41,512 nt of DNA from Candidatus Thalassarchaeaceae archaeon (GCA_029940695.1 JAPYUP010000012.1:1-41512); one strand, 5' to 3'; shown: positions 24,704 to 32,660, counted from the first letter of the stretch. Numbers and translations are program-made. Notes: generated from the letters alone by a model not told the origin.

Positions 24704-25102
24704 TCACCCCTCCAAGAATCGCTCAACACGCTTACGATTTGTCAGCCTGAGTCCTGGTATCCCGGTGCTCAAAGATGCGTGGATAGAATCAGCGAGAGGT
24801 TCCGGGTTGTCCTCGCCGCAGGTGAAAACGTCAATTGCAAGTAGTCCCTGTTCGGAGTAGCAGTGCGCACTGACGTGACTCTCGTCAATCAGTACAATCG
24901 CGGCGAAGCCGGGCGGACTGATTCCTCCGTCGAAAGATTCGACGTGAGAGTGAACCTCCCTAACCCCAGCCTCATGCACGCTTTCTCTCAAGACTTGAAG
25001 CACCCAAGCACCGTCATCTTCGACAGGAGGCGAGTAGCCGACGTAGTCCAGAAGGACATGTGCGCCCAGTGATTCGGTCCCACTCATACGGGACTGTCCC
25101 AT
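24704..25102 (-). CDS. speH: S-adenosylmethionine decarboxylase proenzyme
   Basis: A small prokaryotic class-1 AdoMet decarboxylase of 132 residues that makes the aminopropyl donor for spermidine. It is made as a proenzyme that cleaves itself between E74 and S75 in LIDESHVSAHCY, giving a pyruvoyl group on the new N-terminus. The catalytic H80 (5 residues after the serine) and C95 in DVFTCGED (20 residues after it) have the family spacing. The start may be ATG 25102 or ATG 25087. It lies 16 nt after the aminotransferase stop and 4 nt before the deoxyhypusine synthase start, in one leftward transcript. I see no spermidine synthase in the window. Confidence 0.93.
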   Translation of the reverse strand: MGQSRMSGTESLGAHVLLDYVGYSPPVEDDGAWVLQVLRESVHEAGVREVHSHVESFDGGISPPGFAAIVLIDESHVSAHCYSEQGLLAIDVFTCGEDNPEPLADSIHASLSTGIPGLRLTNRKRVERFLEG

Positions 25103-25118
25103 TGCACTGATTTCAAAG

Positions 25119-26255
25119 TCACTCTTCGATTAACCAAGCTCTAAGGCGCCGCAATCCCTCGTGTATCGCTTCTTCGTCGGTAGCGTAAGAGATTCGGACG
25201 AAACCTTCTCCCCCTGTGATTAGTGATGCAGGAATCAACTGAACCCCGGCCTCGAGGGCCCCATCAGCGAACTCGACGGCGCTCATCCCCGTTCCAGTGA
25301 CATCGGCGAAGACGTAGAATGCGCCCTCAGGCTCGGGGACCCTCAACCCCGGAAGTGAAGACAAACCTTCACGCATAATCTCGCGACGCTTCAGGTAATC
25401 CCGATTGAATCCCTCCACAGCGTCCTCACACTCTAGTGCCACCCTAGCGGCCTCCATCATGAAGGTCGGGACATGTGAGGCAGAGTTCGCTTGGCTCTTG
25501 ACAGCAGCCTTGACGACCTCCGGTGGACCAGTGAGGAAGCCAAGCCTCATTCCAGTCATTGCCCATGACTTGGACCAGCCATTGATGACGATGGTGCGTT
25601 CCTTGCCCCCGGGAAGGGTCGCCGGAGAGACATGAGGCCAATCTACCCAGACCATACGAGCATAAATTTCGTCCGAGACAATCCACAAGTCGTGTTCGAT
25701 GGCTATGTCGAGGATCGACCGGATTTCCTCTGGGGTGAACACAGCTCCGGTAGGGTTGCAGGGAGAGTTAATCAGAATCATCCTAGTCTTGTCAGTAACA
25801 GCGGCACGAATGGCATCGATGTCTGGATGGAAGTCATCATTGTTCACTGGTACGTGAACAGGAACAGCACCAATGAATTCGAGCATGGGTTCGTAAGATG
25901 CCCATGATGGGGCAAGGAGGATGGCCTCGTCACCCGGAATAGTAGTAATCAGGAAGGAGTAGAGGATTGCCTGCTTCGCCCCAGGTGTCACGACGATGTC
26001 CTCGGCAGATGCCTCGATGTCGTGGTGTCTTCGGAGGTAGTCTGCCACCGATTGGCAGAGTTCCATCGTTCCCGGTCCGCGCGTGTATTTCGTGCGGCCC
26101 TCCTGCAGTCCCCTGACCGCCGCTTCGATAATCTCGGGTGGTGTGTTGAAGCTTGGCTCGCCAACAGTCCACCTCACAACATCAGGATCAGGTGGTTGAA
26201 GGTATGGCGCAAACCCCACTCCCAGACCATCGTAGCGAGAGGATATGCGAGGCAT
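25119..26255 (-). CDS. Class I/II aminotransferase (aspartate aminotransferase-like)
   Basis: A fold-type I PLP aminotransferase of about 378 residues. Motifs are YTRGPGTMELCQ near residues 57-68, VVTPGAKQAI at 88-97, INSPCNPTGAVF at 162-173, VSDEIYARM at 193-201 and the PLP lysine in INGWSKSWAMTGMRLGF (K229). The C-terminal substrate Arg is in GFVRISYAT. The sequence pattern is that of the aspartate/aromatic aminotransferase AT-I-gamma group common in archaea; the exact amino acid is not decidable. ATG 26255 begins MPRISSRYDGLG; ATG 26264 would add three residues. A tRNA gene lies upstream on the other strand, so the promoter must be in the 86-bp gap. Confidence 0.92.
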   Translation of the reverse strand: MPRISSRYDGLGVGFAPYLQPPDPDVVRWTVGEPSFNTPPEIIEAAVRGLQEGRTKYTRGPGTMELCQSVADYLRRHHDIEASAEDIVVTPGAKQAILYSFLITTIPGDEAILLAPSWASYEPMLEFIGAVPVHVPVNNDDFHPDIDAIRAAVTDKTRMILINSPCNPTGAVFTPEEIRSILDIAIEHDLWIVSDEIYARMVWVDWPHVSPATLPGGKERTIVINGWSKSWAMTGMRLGFLTGPPEVVKAAVKSQANSASHVPTFMMEAARVALECEDAVEGFNRDYLKRREIMREGLSSLPGLRVPEPEGAFYVFADVTGTGMSAVEFADGALEAGVQLIPASLITGGEGFVRISYATDEEAIHEGLRRLRAWLIEE

Positions 26256-26341
26256 GCTGCACACAGACTACAGATCCCCAATGAAGGTATGCAGAGGGGC
26301 CGGAGAGTCTTCAAGAGAGTGGGACGGGTCGGTTGGATGCC

Positions 26342-26415
26342 GCACGGGTGGCAGAGCAGCTATGCAATGGACTGCAGATCCATGGACCCGGGTGCAAATC
26401 CCGGCCCGTGCTCCA
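26342..26415 (+). tRNA. tRNA-Cys (anticodon GCA)
   Basis: The cloverleaf folds completely. The acceptor stem is GCACGGG with CCCGTGC, the D-arm GCAGAGCAGCTATGC, the anticodon arm ATGGA-CTGCAGA-TCCAT with GCA at the anticodon positions, the variable loop GGAC, and the T-arm CCGGG-TGCAAAT-CCCGG. The discriminator is U73, the identity base for tRNA-Cys, and CCA is encoded (26413-26415). The total is 71 nt plus CCA. There is no intron. The D-stem has only three firm pairs. Confidence 0.96.
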
Positions 26416-26437
26416 ATCGACTCTTCCTGCGGGAACG

Positions 26438-27388
26438 CTAGAAGGGAAGCCCTTCCGGGTCAACGTTCCCTCCAGATAGTATGATTCCAATCCTGTCGAT
26501 ACCTTCGCGCTCATTGAACTCTGGCTTTAGCACGGCAGCGAGACACGTAGCACCGCTGGGCTCCACCACCATCCCCAAGTGATTGTACAGGAGCTTCATG
26601 GCTCGGAGAACCTCGTCGTCGCTTACAGTAATGATACCCTCGAGATGATCTCTCAGGATTGGCCAAGTCAACTCGCCTAGGCTAGTAAGGAGACCATCAC
26701 AAATGGTATCAGGGCTCGTCTGTGGAATGAGTTCGCCCGCAGCCAGCGAGCGCGCGGCATCATCGGCACCGGAAGGTTCAGCGCCGAATATCATTGCATT
26801 AGGAGCAAGCTTTCTGGTGGCGATGGAAGTGCCAGAGAGCAGACCACCACCACCTATCGGTGCCATCACTGCATCCAGCTTCCCAACCTCTTGGAGCAAC
26901 TCGAAGGCTGCAGTCCCTTGCCCTGCAATTACATGTGGATTGTCGAACGGATGAATAAACGCCGCCCCGGTCCTTTCCAAGACGGCTTCGGTCGTGGTGA
27001 TTCTTGCTTCAAGAGTAGGTTCGCAGAAGGTGATTTCTGCCTCGTGGCTGACCACTCCCTGCACCTTGATTTTCGGTGCGGTGTTCGGCATTACGATGTA
27101 TGCCGGCACACCCCTACGCTTTGCTGCTAAGGCGACGGCTTGGGCGTGGTTGCCACTGCTATGAGTGCAGATGCCCTTTTCAGCCCCCTTTCCTAGGAGC
27201 TCTACGGCATTGCTTGCTCCTCGGAACTTGAATGCACCCACATGCTGCAGGTTCTCACATTTCATGAGCACCTCGCGACCTGCGAGCCCATCGATTTCGG
27301 GTGAACTAGCAACTGGGGTCCTAAAGACCACTCCCTCCAGCCTCAGTGCTGCACTCTCAATGTCCGCGAACCCCACAGCGTGACTCAT
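26438..27388 (-). CDS. Threonine/serine dehydratase (serine racemase-like)
   Basis: A fold-type II PLP enzyme of about 316 residues without the C-terminal ACT regulatory domain of biosynthetic IlvA. The PLP lysine is in HVGAFKFRGASNAV (K54), the substrate loop is SSGNHAQAVA at 77-86, and the phosphate-binding GGGGLLSG lies near residue 180. It would convert threonine to 2-oxobutyrate and ammonia (or serine to pyruvate); serine racemase activity is common in this subgroup and cannot be excluded. ATG 27388 is preferred over 27460, since the extra 24 residues are basic and not family-like. It is divergent from a small membrane protein gene. Confidence 0.9.
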   Translation of the reverse strand: MSHAVGFADIESAALRLEGVVFRTPVASSPEIDGLAGREVLMKCENLQHVGAFKFRGASNAVELLGKGAEKGICTHSSGNHAQAVALAAKRRGVPAYIVMPNTAPKIKVQGVVSHEAEITFCEPTLEARITTTEAVLERTGAAFIHPFDNPHVIAGQGTAAFELLQEVGKLDAVMAPIGGGGLLSGTSIATRKLAPNAMIFGAEPSGADDAARSLAAGELIPQTSPDTICDGLLTSLGELTWPILRDHLEGIITVSDDEVLRAMKLLYNHLGMVVEPSGATCLAAVLKPEFNEREGIDRIGIILSGGNVDPEGLPF

Positions 27389-27470
27389 AGCGACCCCCCG
27401 GCCCTCTCGGGAGGGTTGGAACCCATCATGCCTGCGGCGCGTTGAAGCACCATCCCCCATTCGTCAATTC

Positions 27471-27884
27471 GTGGGAGAGGAGAGCGAGCCTGAGTGGAGA
27501 TACCATGCAGCGATTGCCGCGATACTGATTCTCGATGCCCTAGTCATAGGACTATCGCCTAGGGGACCTTGGGACGACACCAGTTTCTCAAGAGGTGCCA
27601 TCGGACTGCTGGGCACGTCGCTTGCATACATAGCATGGTATCGGGCGACCTTCAAGCGCAAGGGATTGATTCCTTGGCTGGATCTGTGGGAGGACCCTGC
27701 AAGGTCGGCAAAGATCGAGATGGTCATAGCTGCTCTTGTGCTCGCTCTCGCTTGGGCCGCCGGCAGCCCTCTGCAGCCCCATCTCCCCGATCCAACTGGC
27801 CTACTACTGACTCTGGCCGGGCTGCTAATTGCTCTCCAGTCGGCATACGTCATGCTCAGCATAGGTCCCCTCAAGGAGGATTGA
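27471..27884 (+). CDS. Small membrane protein of unknown function
   Basis: A 137-residue protein with about four transmembrane helices: residues 13-29 (AAIAAILILDALVIGLS), 41-57, 83-99 and 110-131. A loop with RATFKRKGLIPWLDLWEDPARS separates the second and third. The family is not recognised. The start is a GTG at 27471, the only start that keeps the first helix complete. Its stop lies 2 nt before the convergent RNase H stop. Confidence 0.55.
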   Translation: MGEESEPEWRYHAAIAAILILDALVIGLSPRGPWDDTSFSRGAIGLLGTSLAYIAWYRATFKRKGLIPWLDLWEDPARSAKIEMVIAALVLALAWAAGSPLQPHLPDPTGLLLTLAGLLIALQSAYVMLSIGPLKED

Positions 27885-27886
27885 CC

Positions 27887-28426
27887 CTACCTCAAACCTG
27901 GCTTCCAGAACTGGAGTGGCAGGGGACTCTCCCTCTGCATCGCGCGGAAGGCCAAGTGATCTGCTCTCTCATTCCAGCGATGACCCCTGTGCGCGGCAAC
28001 GTGCTCCCCACGCAACTCTAGGTGCAGCGACGTCTCATGCCATAGGCTCTGAACTTTCTTGGCGAGTTCACGGTTCGCCTTCGCCTTCCAGACCCCAGAC
28101 GAGATATTGAGCGCGTAATCCGAATCACCGCGTATTGTTGCGGCGCCCACTCCTTCCTGAATAAGCAACCACCTCAATGCATGAGCAATAGCAGAGAGCT
28201 CGGCAGTGTTGTTCGATCCAACCTCAGCACCGAGGTGACCCTCCGCTTCAGAATCGGTGACAACCCCTCCATGCATCTCTGTGAGCAGATTCCCCTTCCC
28301 ATTGCCCGTGCCACTGTCTCCTTCTATGACGCAGAAGCCCCACCCCGCCTTTGTAGTCGCGGTGACATTACGATTCTCCGAACAGGAGCCATCCACGTAG
28401 ATGTGAAGCTTGTGCGACTCTTGCAT
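27887..28426 (-). CDS. rnhA: Ribonuclease HI
   Basis: Cleaves RNA in RNA-DNA hybrids, for example Okazaki primers or R-loops. The protein is 179 residues, slightly longer than E. coli RNase HI. The four catalytic acidic residues are visible: D12 in IYVDGSC, E76 in NTAELSA, D101 in IRGDSDYAL, and D156 in RWNERADHL, with H149 of HRGHRW in the flexible loop region. An insertion of about 20 residues rich in Gly, Glu and Asp separates the first and second strands. The start ATG 28426 is 2 nt after the gcvH stop; longer readings are GcvH-overlapping and Cys/Arg-rich, unlike the family. It is the last gene of the leftward run starting at the THEP1-like gene. Confidence 0.93.
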   Translation of the reverse strand: MQESHKLHIYVDGSCSENRNVTATTKAGWGFCVIEGDSGTGNGKGNLLTEMHGGVVTDSEAEGHLGAEVGSNNTAELSAIAHALRWLLIQEGVGAATIRGDSDYALNISSGVWKAKANRELAKKVQSLWHETSLHLELRGEHVAAHRGHRWNERADHLAFRAMQRESPLPLQFWKPGLR

Positions 28427-28428
28427 GG

Positions 28429-28812
28429 TCACTCTCCGATTAATGCAGCGTATCCTTCTGCATCTAGGAAATTCTCGAATTCGGAGGCAAGGGACACAGT
28501 CATCCTGCAAATCCAGCCCTCTCCATATGGGTCTTCGTTAATCTTCTCGGGAGCGTCCTCTAGGCTATTGTTCACAGAAACTACCTTCCCAGATACCGGA
28601 GCGTAGATTTCGCTAACTGATTTTACCGACTCCACGCTTGCGAACGACTCCATTGCCGAGGCTTCGGTTCCGACTTCTGGGAGCTCTACCCACACCACTG
28701 CTGTTAGACCATCTTGAGCAAAGTCGGTGATTCCGATTACCACGTCCCCTCCGTCCCTCCTAATCCACTCATGCTCCTTGGTGTATCTGAGTTCCTTTGG
28801 TATCTCGCTCAT
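28429..28812 (-). CDS. gcvH: Glycine cleavage system H protein
   Basis: A lipoyl-carrier protein of 127 residues. The lipoylated lysine is K64 in ASVESVKSVSEIYAPVSG, and the opening LRYTKEHEWI and the ending DAEGYAALIGE are typical of GcvH. It shuttles the aminomethyl group between the P, T and L proteins of glycine cleavage, and may also act as a lipoyl relay. None of the P, T or L genes is in the window. ATG 28812 has an excellent GGGAGGAG just upstream; a reading from 28878 would add 22 Arg/Ser-rich residues. It is tightly followed by rnhA. Confidence 0.95.
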   Translation of the reverse strand: MSEIPKELRYTKEHEWIRRDGGDVVIGITDFAQDGLTAVVWVELPEVGTEASAMESFASVESVKSVSEIYAPVSGKVVSVNNSLEDAPEKINEDPYGEGWICRMTVSLASEFENFLDAEGYAALIGE

Positions 28813-28864
28813 GCCCCCACTCCTCCCTACGGCGAGCGCTGAACGTGAGTCAAGGTTTCGCTCC

Positions 28865-29245
28865 CTACTCCTCTTCATTGTGCTTCGACTCGAGGTGCTT
28901 CATCTCCATCCTAGCCCAACTCGAACCTAAGCTAGCGACACTCGCATCCTCCATCTCCTCTTTGAGGCGCAGGCGCATGGCACCCTCTTTCTCTCTGCTG
29001 AACCACTTGTCAATCGGTAATGAGTCGTGTGGCCAATCCTTCGCGACATTCAGCAGCAGCGCAAATGCAGCAGTGACAATAGCGAGTACGGCCACAATCA
29101 CTGCCAATGGACTCTCTGTAATCGCTTCACCTTCGATTCCAGAGGGAAATAGTCGACCGTCTAGCATCGCCAGTGCGATAATCAGGAATAGGCAGAGGGA
29201 GATACCAATCAACAATCTCTTGAGTCGTTCGCCTGGGGATTCCAC
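28865..29245 (-). CDS. Small two-helix membrane protein
   Basis: A 126-residue protein with two transmembrane helices, about 11-27 (LLIGISLCLFLIIALAM) and 46-66 (PLAVIVAVLAIVTAAFALLLN), and a charged C-terminal cytoplasmic tail with helical KEEMEDASVASLGSSWARMEMKHLESKH. No family is recognised. It sits 46 nt after the THEP1-like gene and 52 nt before gcvH in the same direction. Confidence 0.6.
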   Translation of the reverse strand: MESPGERLKRLLIGISLCLFLIIALAMLDGRLFPSGIEGEAITESPLAVIVAVLAIVTAAFALLLNVAKDWPHDSLPIDKWFSREKEGAMRLRLKEEMEDASVASLGSSWARMEMKHLESKHNEEE

Positions 29246-29291
29246 GGTCCCCTGCCGGGTATCTCCCGCATCAAGTTGACCGAGCAGAGCG

Positions 29292-29873
29292 TCATCCCAA
29301 CTCTTGAATCAGTTTGTAGATTTTGTACGGAAGGAGGGACCTGTTCACTGGAGTAACTTCGAGAATTCGCGCATCGTCCCTCCTTCTGATGTCCTGCAAA
29401 AGAGGGTGACGACTCTTCTTGTGCAGTGTCAACAAGGTCGGAAGGTCGTTATCCAGTGCTAACCTAACCGCGTTCACGAAGCCCTCGCTCTCCACAGTGA
29501 ACTTACCCACTTCGTCAATTACCATGATTTCGCAATTACCGATGCTGTCGAGAATAGCAGGAACACCGACCCTGTCAACTTCACTGGGGTCGATTCCGAA
29601 GCCGAGAATCCTGTTTCTGGAGTCGATTCCTTTGTGGGCCATCACGCCTTTCTCACCTGTAAGGATGTTGACGCAAGCGTACCCGACCCTCTCTCCGTCC
29701 TCTATGACAGCCTCGCACCTCATTCCTCCAATGATATGCTCAGGGGGATTCGGACCACGCGATCGACGTACCCCACCTCCTACCTCGGATGTCATATCGA
29801 TGACTTTCTGCAGAACCGCCGCCTTACCAGATCTAGGCAGACCTGTGATACCGATTTTCGGATTTATACCCAT
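29292..29873 (-). CDS. THEP1-type nucleoside triphosphatase
   Basis: A P-loop NTPase of 193 residues of the THEP1/NTPase family (InterPro name nucleoside-triphosphatase, THEP1), an NTP hydrolase of uncertain cellular role found across archaea. The nucleotide loop is ITGLPRSGKAAVLQKV (K17), where the residue after the lysine is Ala instead of the usual Ser/Thr. The Walker B region is IMVIDEVGKFTVESEGF (D120, E121), matching the IDEIGxxE motif. The fold runs through a GGMRCEAV stretch and a LTLHKKSRHPLLQ segment as in the family. The Ala in the P-loop could weaken Mg binding. ATG 29873 removes ten residues of uncertain N-terminal extension. Confidence 0.85.
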   Translation of the reverse strand: MGINPKIGITGLPRSGKAAVLQKVIDMTSEVGGGVRRSRGPNPPEHIIGGMRCEAVIEDGERVGYACVNILTGEKGVMAHKGIDSRNRILGFGIDPSEVDRVGVPAILDSIGNCEIMVIDEVGKFTVESEGFVNAVRLALDNDLPTLLTLHKKSRHPLLQDIRRRDDARILEVTPVNRSLLPYKIYKLIQELG

Positions 29874-29943
29874 ATAATCTCCTCTGAATACTCGCGCCCA
29901 CAACAGGAACGTCTAACGTATGCGAAGCACAGATATTAATTCA

Positions 29944-29993
29944 TTCGGATTAGAAGGATGTTTTTTTCCGGAAGGAGGAAAAGGAAATCCGAA
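29944..29993 (-). repeat. Nested inverted repeat between two genes
   Basis: TTCGGATT at 29944-29951 pairs with AATCCGAA at 29986-29993, and inside lie TTTTCC (29964-29969) and GGAAAA (29977-29982). Read on the minus strand, the transcript of the methyltransferase-like gene would end in a U/C-rich run just past its stop, so this may be its terminator. It could also hold the THEP1-like gene promoter, since the gap up to 29904 is otherwise plain. Confidence 0.4.
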
Positions 29994-30002
29994 GTGAGTA
30001 AC

Positions 30003-31988
30003 TCAGATTTCATCATTGTTTCCTAATAGTGAAATTGTCGCAGCACTCTCAAGCGGCAGGAAGGGTAACGTCTCAATTTCGTAGTTGTTGACGTTGTTGT
30101 TAGCCGCCCATGCCTTGGACCAGAGATCCAACTCCTCAGAGTTGAGATGCGATGCGAGCACGGCCAAACCTTCCTCAAGGTTCCCAAACTCAGCAACCAG
30201 CCTTTCGACGACTTGGCTTGGCAGGTCAAGGAAGCTCACAGAGTTCCCGAGTACGCATCCGGATGGTATGACTGCCCATAGAAGCCGTCTTTTCAATTGG
30301 GGGTTGATTATCGCCTGGCAGGCGATTCTCGGCGACCCTCGCATGTTGGAGGGCCCATTCCACATCGCCTGCTTCCACTGGACACCCTCTGGAACACTCG
30401 GGTCGAGAGCGGGATGCCGAAGTCTCACCACGTCACCATCCAGTTCGATGTGCGTTCCGCGGATGAAAGGAGACCCGCCTGAATCGACATCCCAGTAGGA
30501 TATGCAGTCTGACCAATTTCCACGATCAACCTCCCCCACCCTCACGCGTATGGCCTTACCACTGGGGTTCAGCCACGTACCCTCTTCGACAAGGCGGGGT
30601 TTGTCTGCCAAGGTACCGATAGCTTTCAGCGTCTTGCTTCGTTCGTGCGTGGACCTAGGCATTTTTGGCACCGCCCACGAGGTATCGGTCCAGATTGACC
30701 ACGGACCACGCTCCAGTTCGAGGAAGGGGGACTTATTGTCGAGACCCTTCCTAGCGGAGATGTCTCTTGATCGAAGTGGACCAAAACTCATGAGGACCTC
30801 CGTAGTACCGGCGACGGTGATACCCAGCACGGAAACGCCTTGGGTTCCACCAAATGGGAGTTGATGGTCTTCGGGGAATGACCATACGCTATCCCACTCG
30901 TTCTGTGAGACTATCAGTTTCCTCAGTGGGGCGCTACTCTTCTCACGAAGGACAGACTCAGGGACGACCATCCTGACCCTCCCTCCCTCTTGGCTAAGTT
31001 GAAGGGAGCGCTCAATGTATAGTCTATACAGGTTGACATTACCCTTGATTGCCGAGAACCGAGCGCTTCCGTCAGGACTCTTGATTTGGCGGAGTTCTTT
31101 GGATAGTTGTTTGCGCAACCGACTACCTTCAGGGTGACCTCGGAACCTGTCTTTGATTCTAAGCCAGGGAGGTCTTGAAACTAGCAGTCTGGGTTTTTCG
31201 TTCCACGGCCACTCGCCCCGCAGGGGATCACCACATCGAACGTTACTCTCGATAATGAGATTGGCCTCTGACCTACCTATGAGTGACTCGTTCCCTTCTC
31301 CTTCGAGATCCACAAGTTTCAGGCGCACTAGAACAATCAGGAGCCTCTTCCGAGCGCTCTCCACTGCGATATCTGAGGTATCCACCAGTTGGAATCCTTC
31401 CAGAAGCTTGAGTGTGTCCTCTTTTCGCTTCTGGACATCCATGTCACCGCATCTGTCCGCGTGCATCCTAAGGATGCGATCAGCGAATAGACCCGCCCCC
31501 ACAGAGGGGTCAGCGAAGGGGAGGGGAATTCCGGACAGGGTGCACGACTCGTCTGATTCGTTACTGTCGTTGCCTTCAGATGATTGCCCTCTGATATTCT
31601 CATTGAACTGTTCAGCGAAGACCCTGAAGCTCGGTGGTAGTGCAGTGAGTGAGAGTGTAGCTGGAGGCTCCTTCTTTCGGTTTCTGCCATGGTGCAACTC
31701 GTCGCATAGTATGGCATCGACGAACTTCGCTGGTGTGGCATAGACACCACGAGGCGAACGCCCATCGCTCTCTGCTTCGTGCCTTGCGAGGAGATGGTCA
31801 AGGACGGAACCAGGATCGCTCAGTAACCCCGCTGGTAACGTGGGCCAGCCTCTAGGAAGCGTTGCGGCAATTGGTTGGCCCTGTTTGGTGGCCAGTAGCC
31901 AAGCATCTAGCCATGTTTCGATTTGCTGAATTCTGTCAGAGCACTCATGATCGAGCCTTGCATACCATCCTGAAGTCTCACTCGCCAT
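30003..31988 (-). CDS. Eco57I-like DNA methyltransferase homologue, catalytic motif degenerate
   Basis: A 661-residue protein related to the N6-adenine methyltransferase part of Eco57I/type I-type enzymes. The region VYATPAKFVDAIL (near residue 82) and motif I FADPSVGAGLF (about 158-168) match YxTPxxxV and DPxxGxG of the SAM fold, and VDTSDIAVESARKRL is the acidic motif II. The catalytic motif IV, NPPY in the family, reads SRPPW at about 271-275, so the essential Asn/Asp/Ser position holds Arg. The following NVNLYRLYIERSLQLSQEGGRVRMVVPESVL is typical of the family. The C-terminal half lacks a recognised nuclease or target-recognition domain. It probably binds but does not methylate DNA, or is inactive. 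A TTG at 32024 and an ATG at 31997 are alternative starts. Confidence 0.7.
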   Translation of the reverse strand: MASETSGWYARLDHECSDRIQQIETWLDAWLLATKQGQPIAATLPRGWPTLPAGLLSDPGSVLDHLLARHEAESDGRSPRGVYATPAKFVDAILCDELHHGRNRKKEPPATLSLTALPPSFRVFAEQFNENIRGQSSEGNDSNESDESCTLSGIPLPFADPSVGAGLFADRILRMHADRCGDMDVQKRKEDTLKLLEGFQLVDTSDIAVESARKRLLIVLVRLKLVDLEGEGNESLIGRSEANLIIESNVRCGDPLRGEWPWNEKPRLLVSRPPWLRIKDRFRGHPEGSRLRKQLSKELRQIKSPDGSARFSAIKGNVNLYRLYIERSLQLSQEGGRVRMVVPESVLREKSSAPLRKLIVSQNEWDSVWSFPEDHQLPFGGTQGVSVLGITVAGTTEVLMSFGPLRSRDISARKGLDNKSPFLELERGPWSIWTDTSWAVPKMPRSTHERSKTLKAIGTLADKPRLVEEGTWLNPSGKAIRVRVGEVDRGNWSDCISYWDVDSGGSPFIRGTHIELDGDVVRLRHPALDPSVPEGVQWKQAMWNGPSNMRGSPRIACQAIINPQLKRRLLWAVIPSGCVLGNSVSFLDLPSQVVERLVAEFGNLEEGLAVLASHLNSEELDLWSKAWAANNNVNNYEIETLPFLPLESAATISLLGNNDEI

Positions 31989-32040
31989 GATACACATACT
32001 GTCCAAAGCCACATCTTCTTTCAAGGGTTGTATGGGAGTA

Positions 32041-32059
32041 GTGGCTGCGGGTCAGCCAC
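32041..32059 (-). repeat. Hairpin across the stop codon of the wHTH gene
   Basis: GTGGCTG (32041-32047) and CAGCCAC (32053-32059) form a perfect 7-bp hairpin with a 5-nt loop spanning the end of the upstream coding sequence. It has no T-run and lies 53 nt before the start of the methyltransferase-like gene. It may set the ratio of the two products by pausing, processing or partial termination. Confidence 0.35.
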
Positions 32060-32660
32060 CAATCCCGAAGACGTCTTGGTCCAGTTCGATGACCATTTTC
32101 CTCTGCAGCAGCCAGGCCAAAGCCTCATCGATCTCGTCCACTCTGATACCCAACGGTTCCAGAGCATTACTGATCTCTGCAAAATGAATTTCGTTTTTGG
32201 CGGCACCGGCTTCTTCAATTATGCTCATGATGTGTTCTGAGACGATAGTGAGTAGCGGGTCATCTTCGGTCCCTAGTGCACCTAAATCAACGAGGGGGGC
32301 GACCTCTTCAGGCTGCTGGCCCCCCACACTCTCGACTTGCGTTACCGGCTCGTAGACATCGAACAGGTTTCTTTGATGGGGGTCTGTCCATGAAGTCCCT
32401 TGCGCGGTCTCTCGCTTCCTCTTCAGCCTCCTCACTAAAGCCTCTATTCTGTGAAGTCGTTGTTCAAGTCTGAGACGTTCCCTACCGAGGTGAACCTCGA
32501 CCAATTCAAGCTCTTCCGTCGCTCTCCCGTCCAGCCACTTGGGCAGATCCCATTGAGGATCGAGTCGCAGCATCGTCTCCCACAGTTGTGCAACTGAATC
32601 TGGAAGAGTCCTGACGTCAATTCTTGGCCCCTTCTTTCCGTCCTCAGGAACACGGTCCAT
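32052..32660 (-). CDS. Coiled-coil and winged-helix-like protein
   Basis: A 202-residue acidic protein. The middle, LELVEVHLGRERLRLEQRLHRIEALVRRLKRKRE, is a strong coiled coil (about residues 51-85). The C-terminal part, from IVSEHIMSIIEEAG through HFAEISNALEPLGIRVDEIDEALAWLLQRKMVIELD to FGIGG, has the helix-helix-helix-wing pattern of a winged-helix domain. It could bind DNA or a partner and dimerise through the coiled coil. I do not recognise the family. It leads the two-gene run with the methyltransferase-like protein, which suggests a functional partnership. It is divergent from the dehydrogenase gene across a 100-bp gap. Confidence 0.65.
   Translation of the reverse strand: MDRVPEDGKKGPRIDVRTLPDSVAQLWETMLRLDPQWDLPKWLDGRATEELELVEVHLGRERLRLEQRLHRIEALVRRLKRKRETAQGTSWTDPHQRNLFDVYEPVTQVESVGGQQPEEVAPLVDLGALGTEDDPLLTIVSEHIMSIIEEAGAAKNEIHFAEISNALEPLGIRVDEIDEALAWLLQRKMVIELDQDVFGIGG

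Noticed and set aside
26342-26415. Possible intron-containing or pseudo tRNA because of a short D-stem
   Set aside because: All other stems pair perfectly, U73 and encoded CCA are present, and the anticodon loop is uninterrupted.
30003-32660. A complete type I or type IIG restriction-modification system
   Set aside because: No HsdR-like helicase, PD-(D/E)XK nuclease or recognisable target-recognition subunit is encoded next to it, and the catalytic NPPY is missing.
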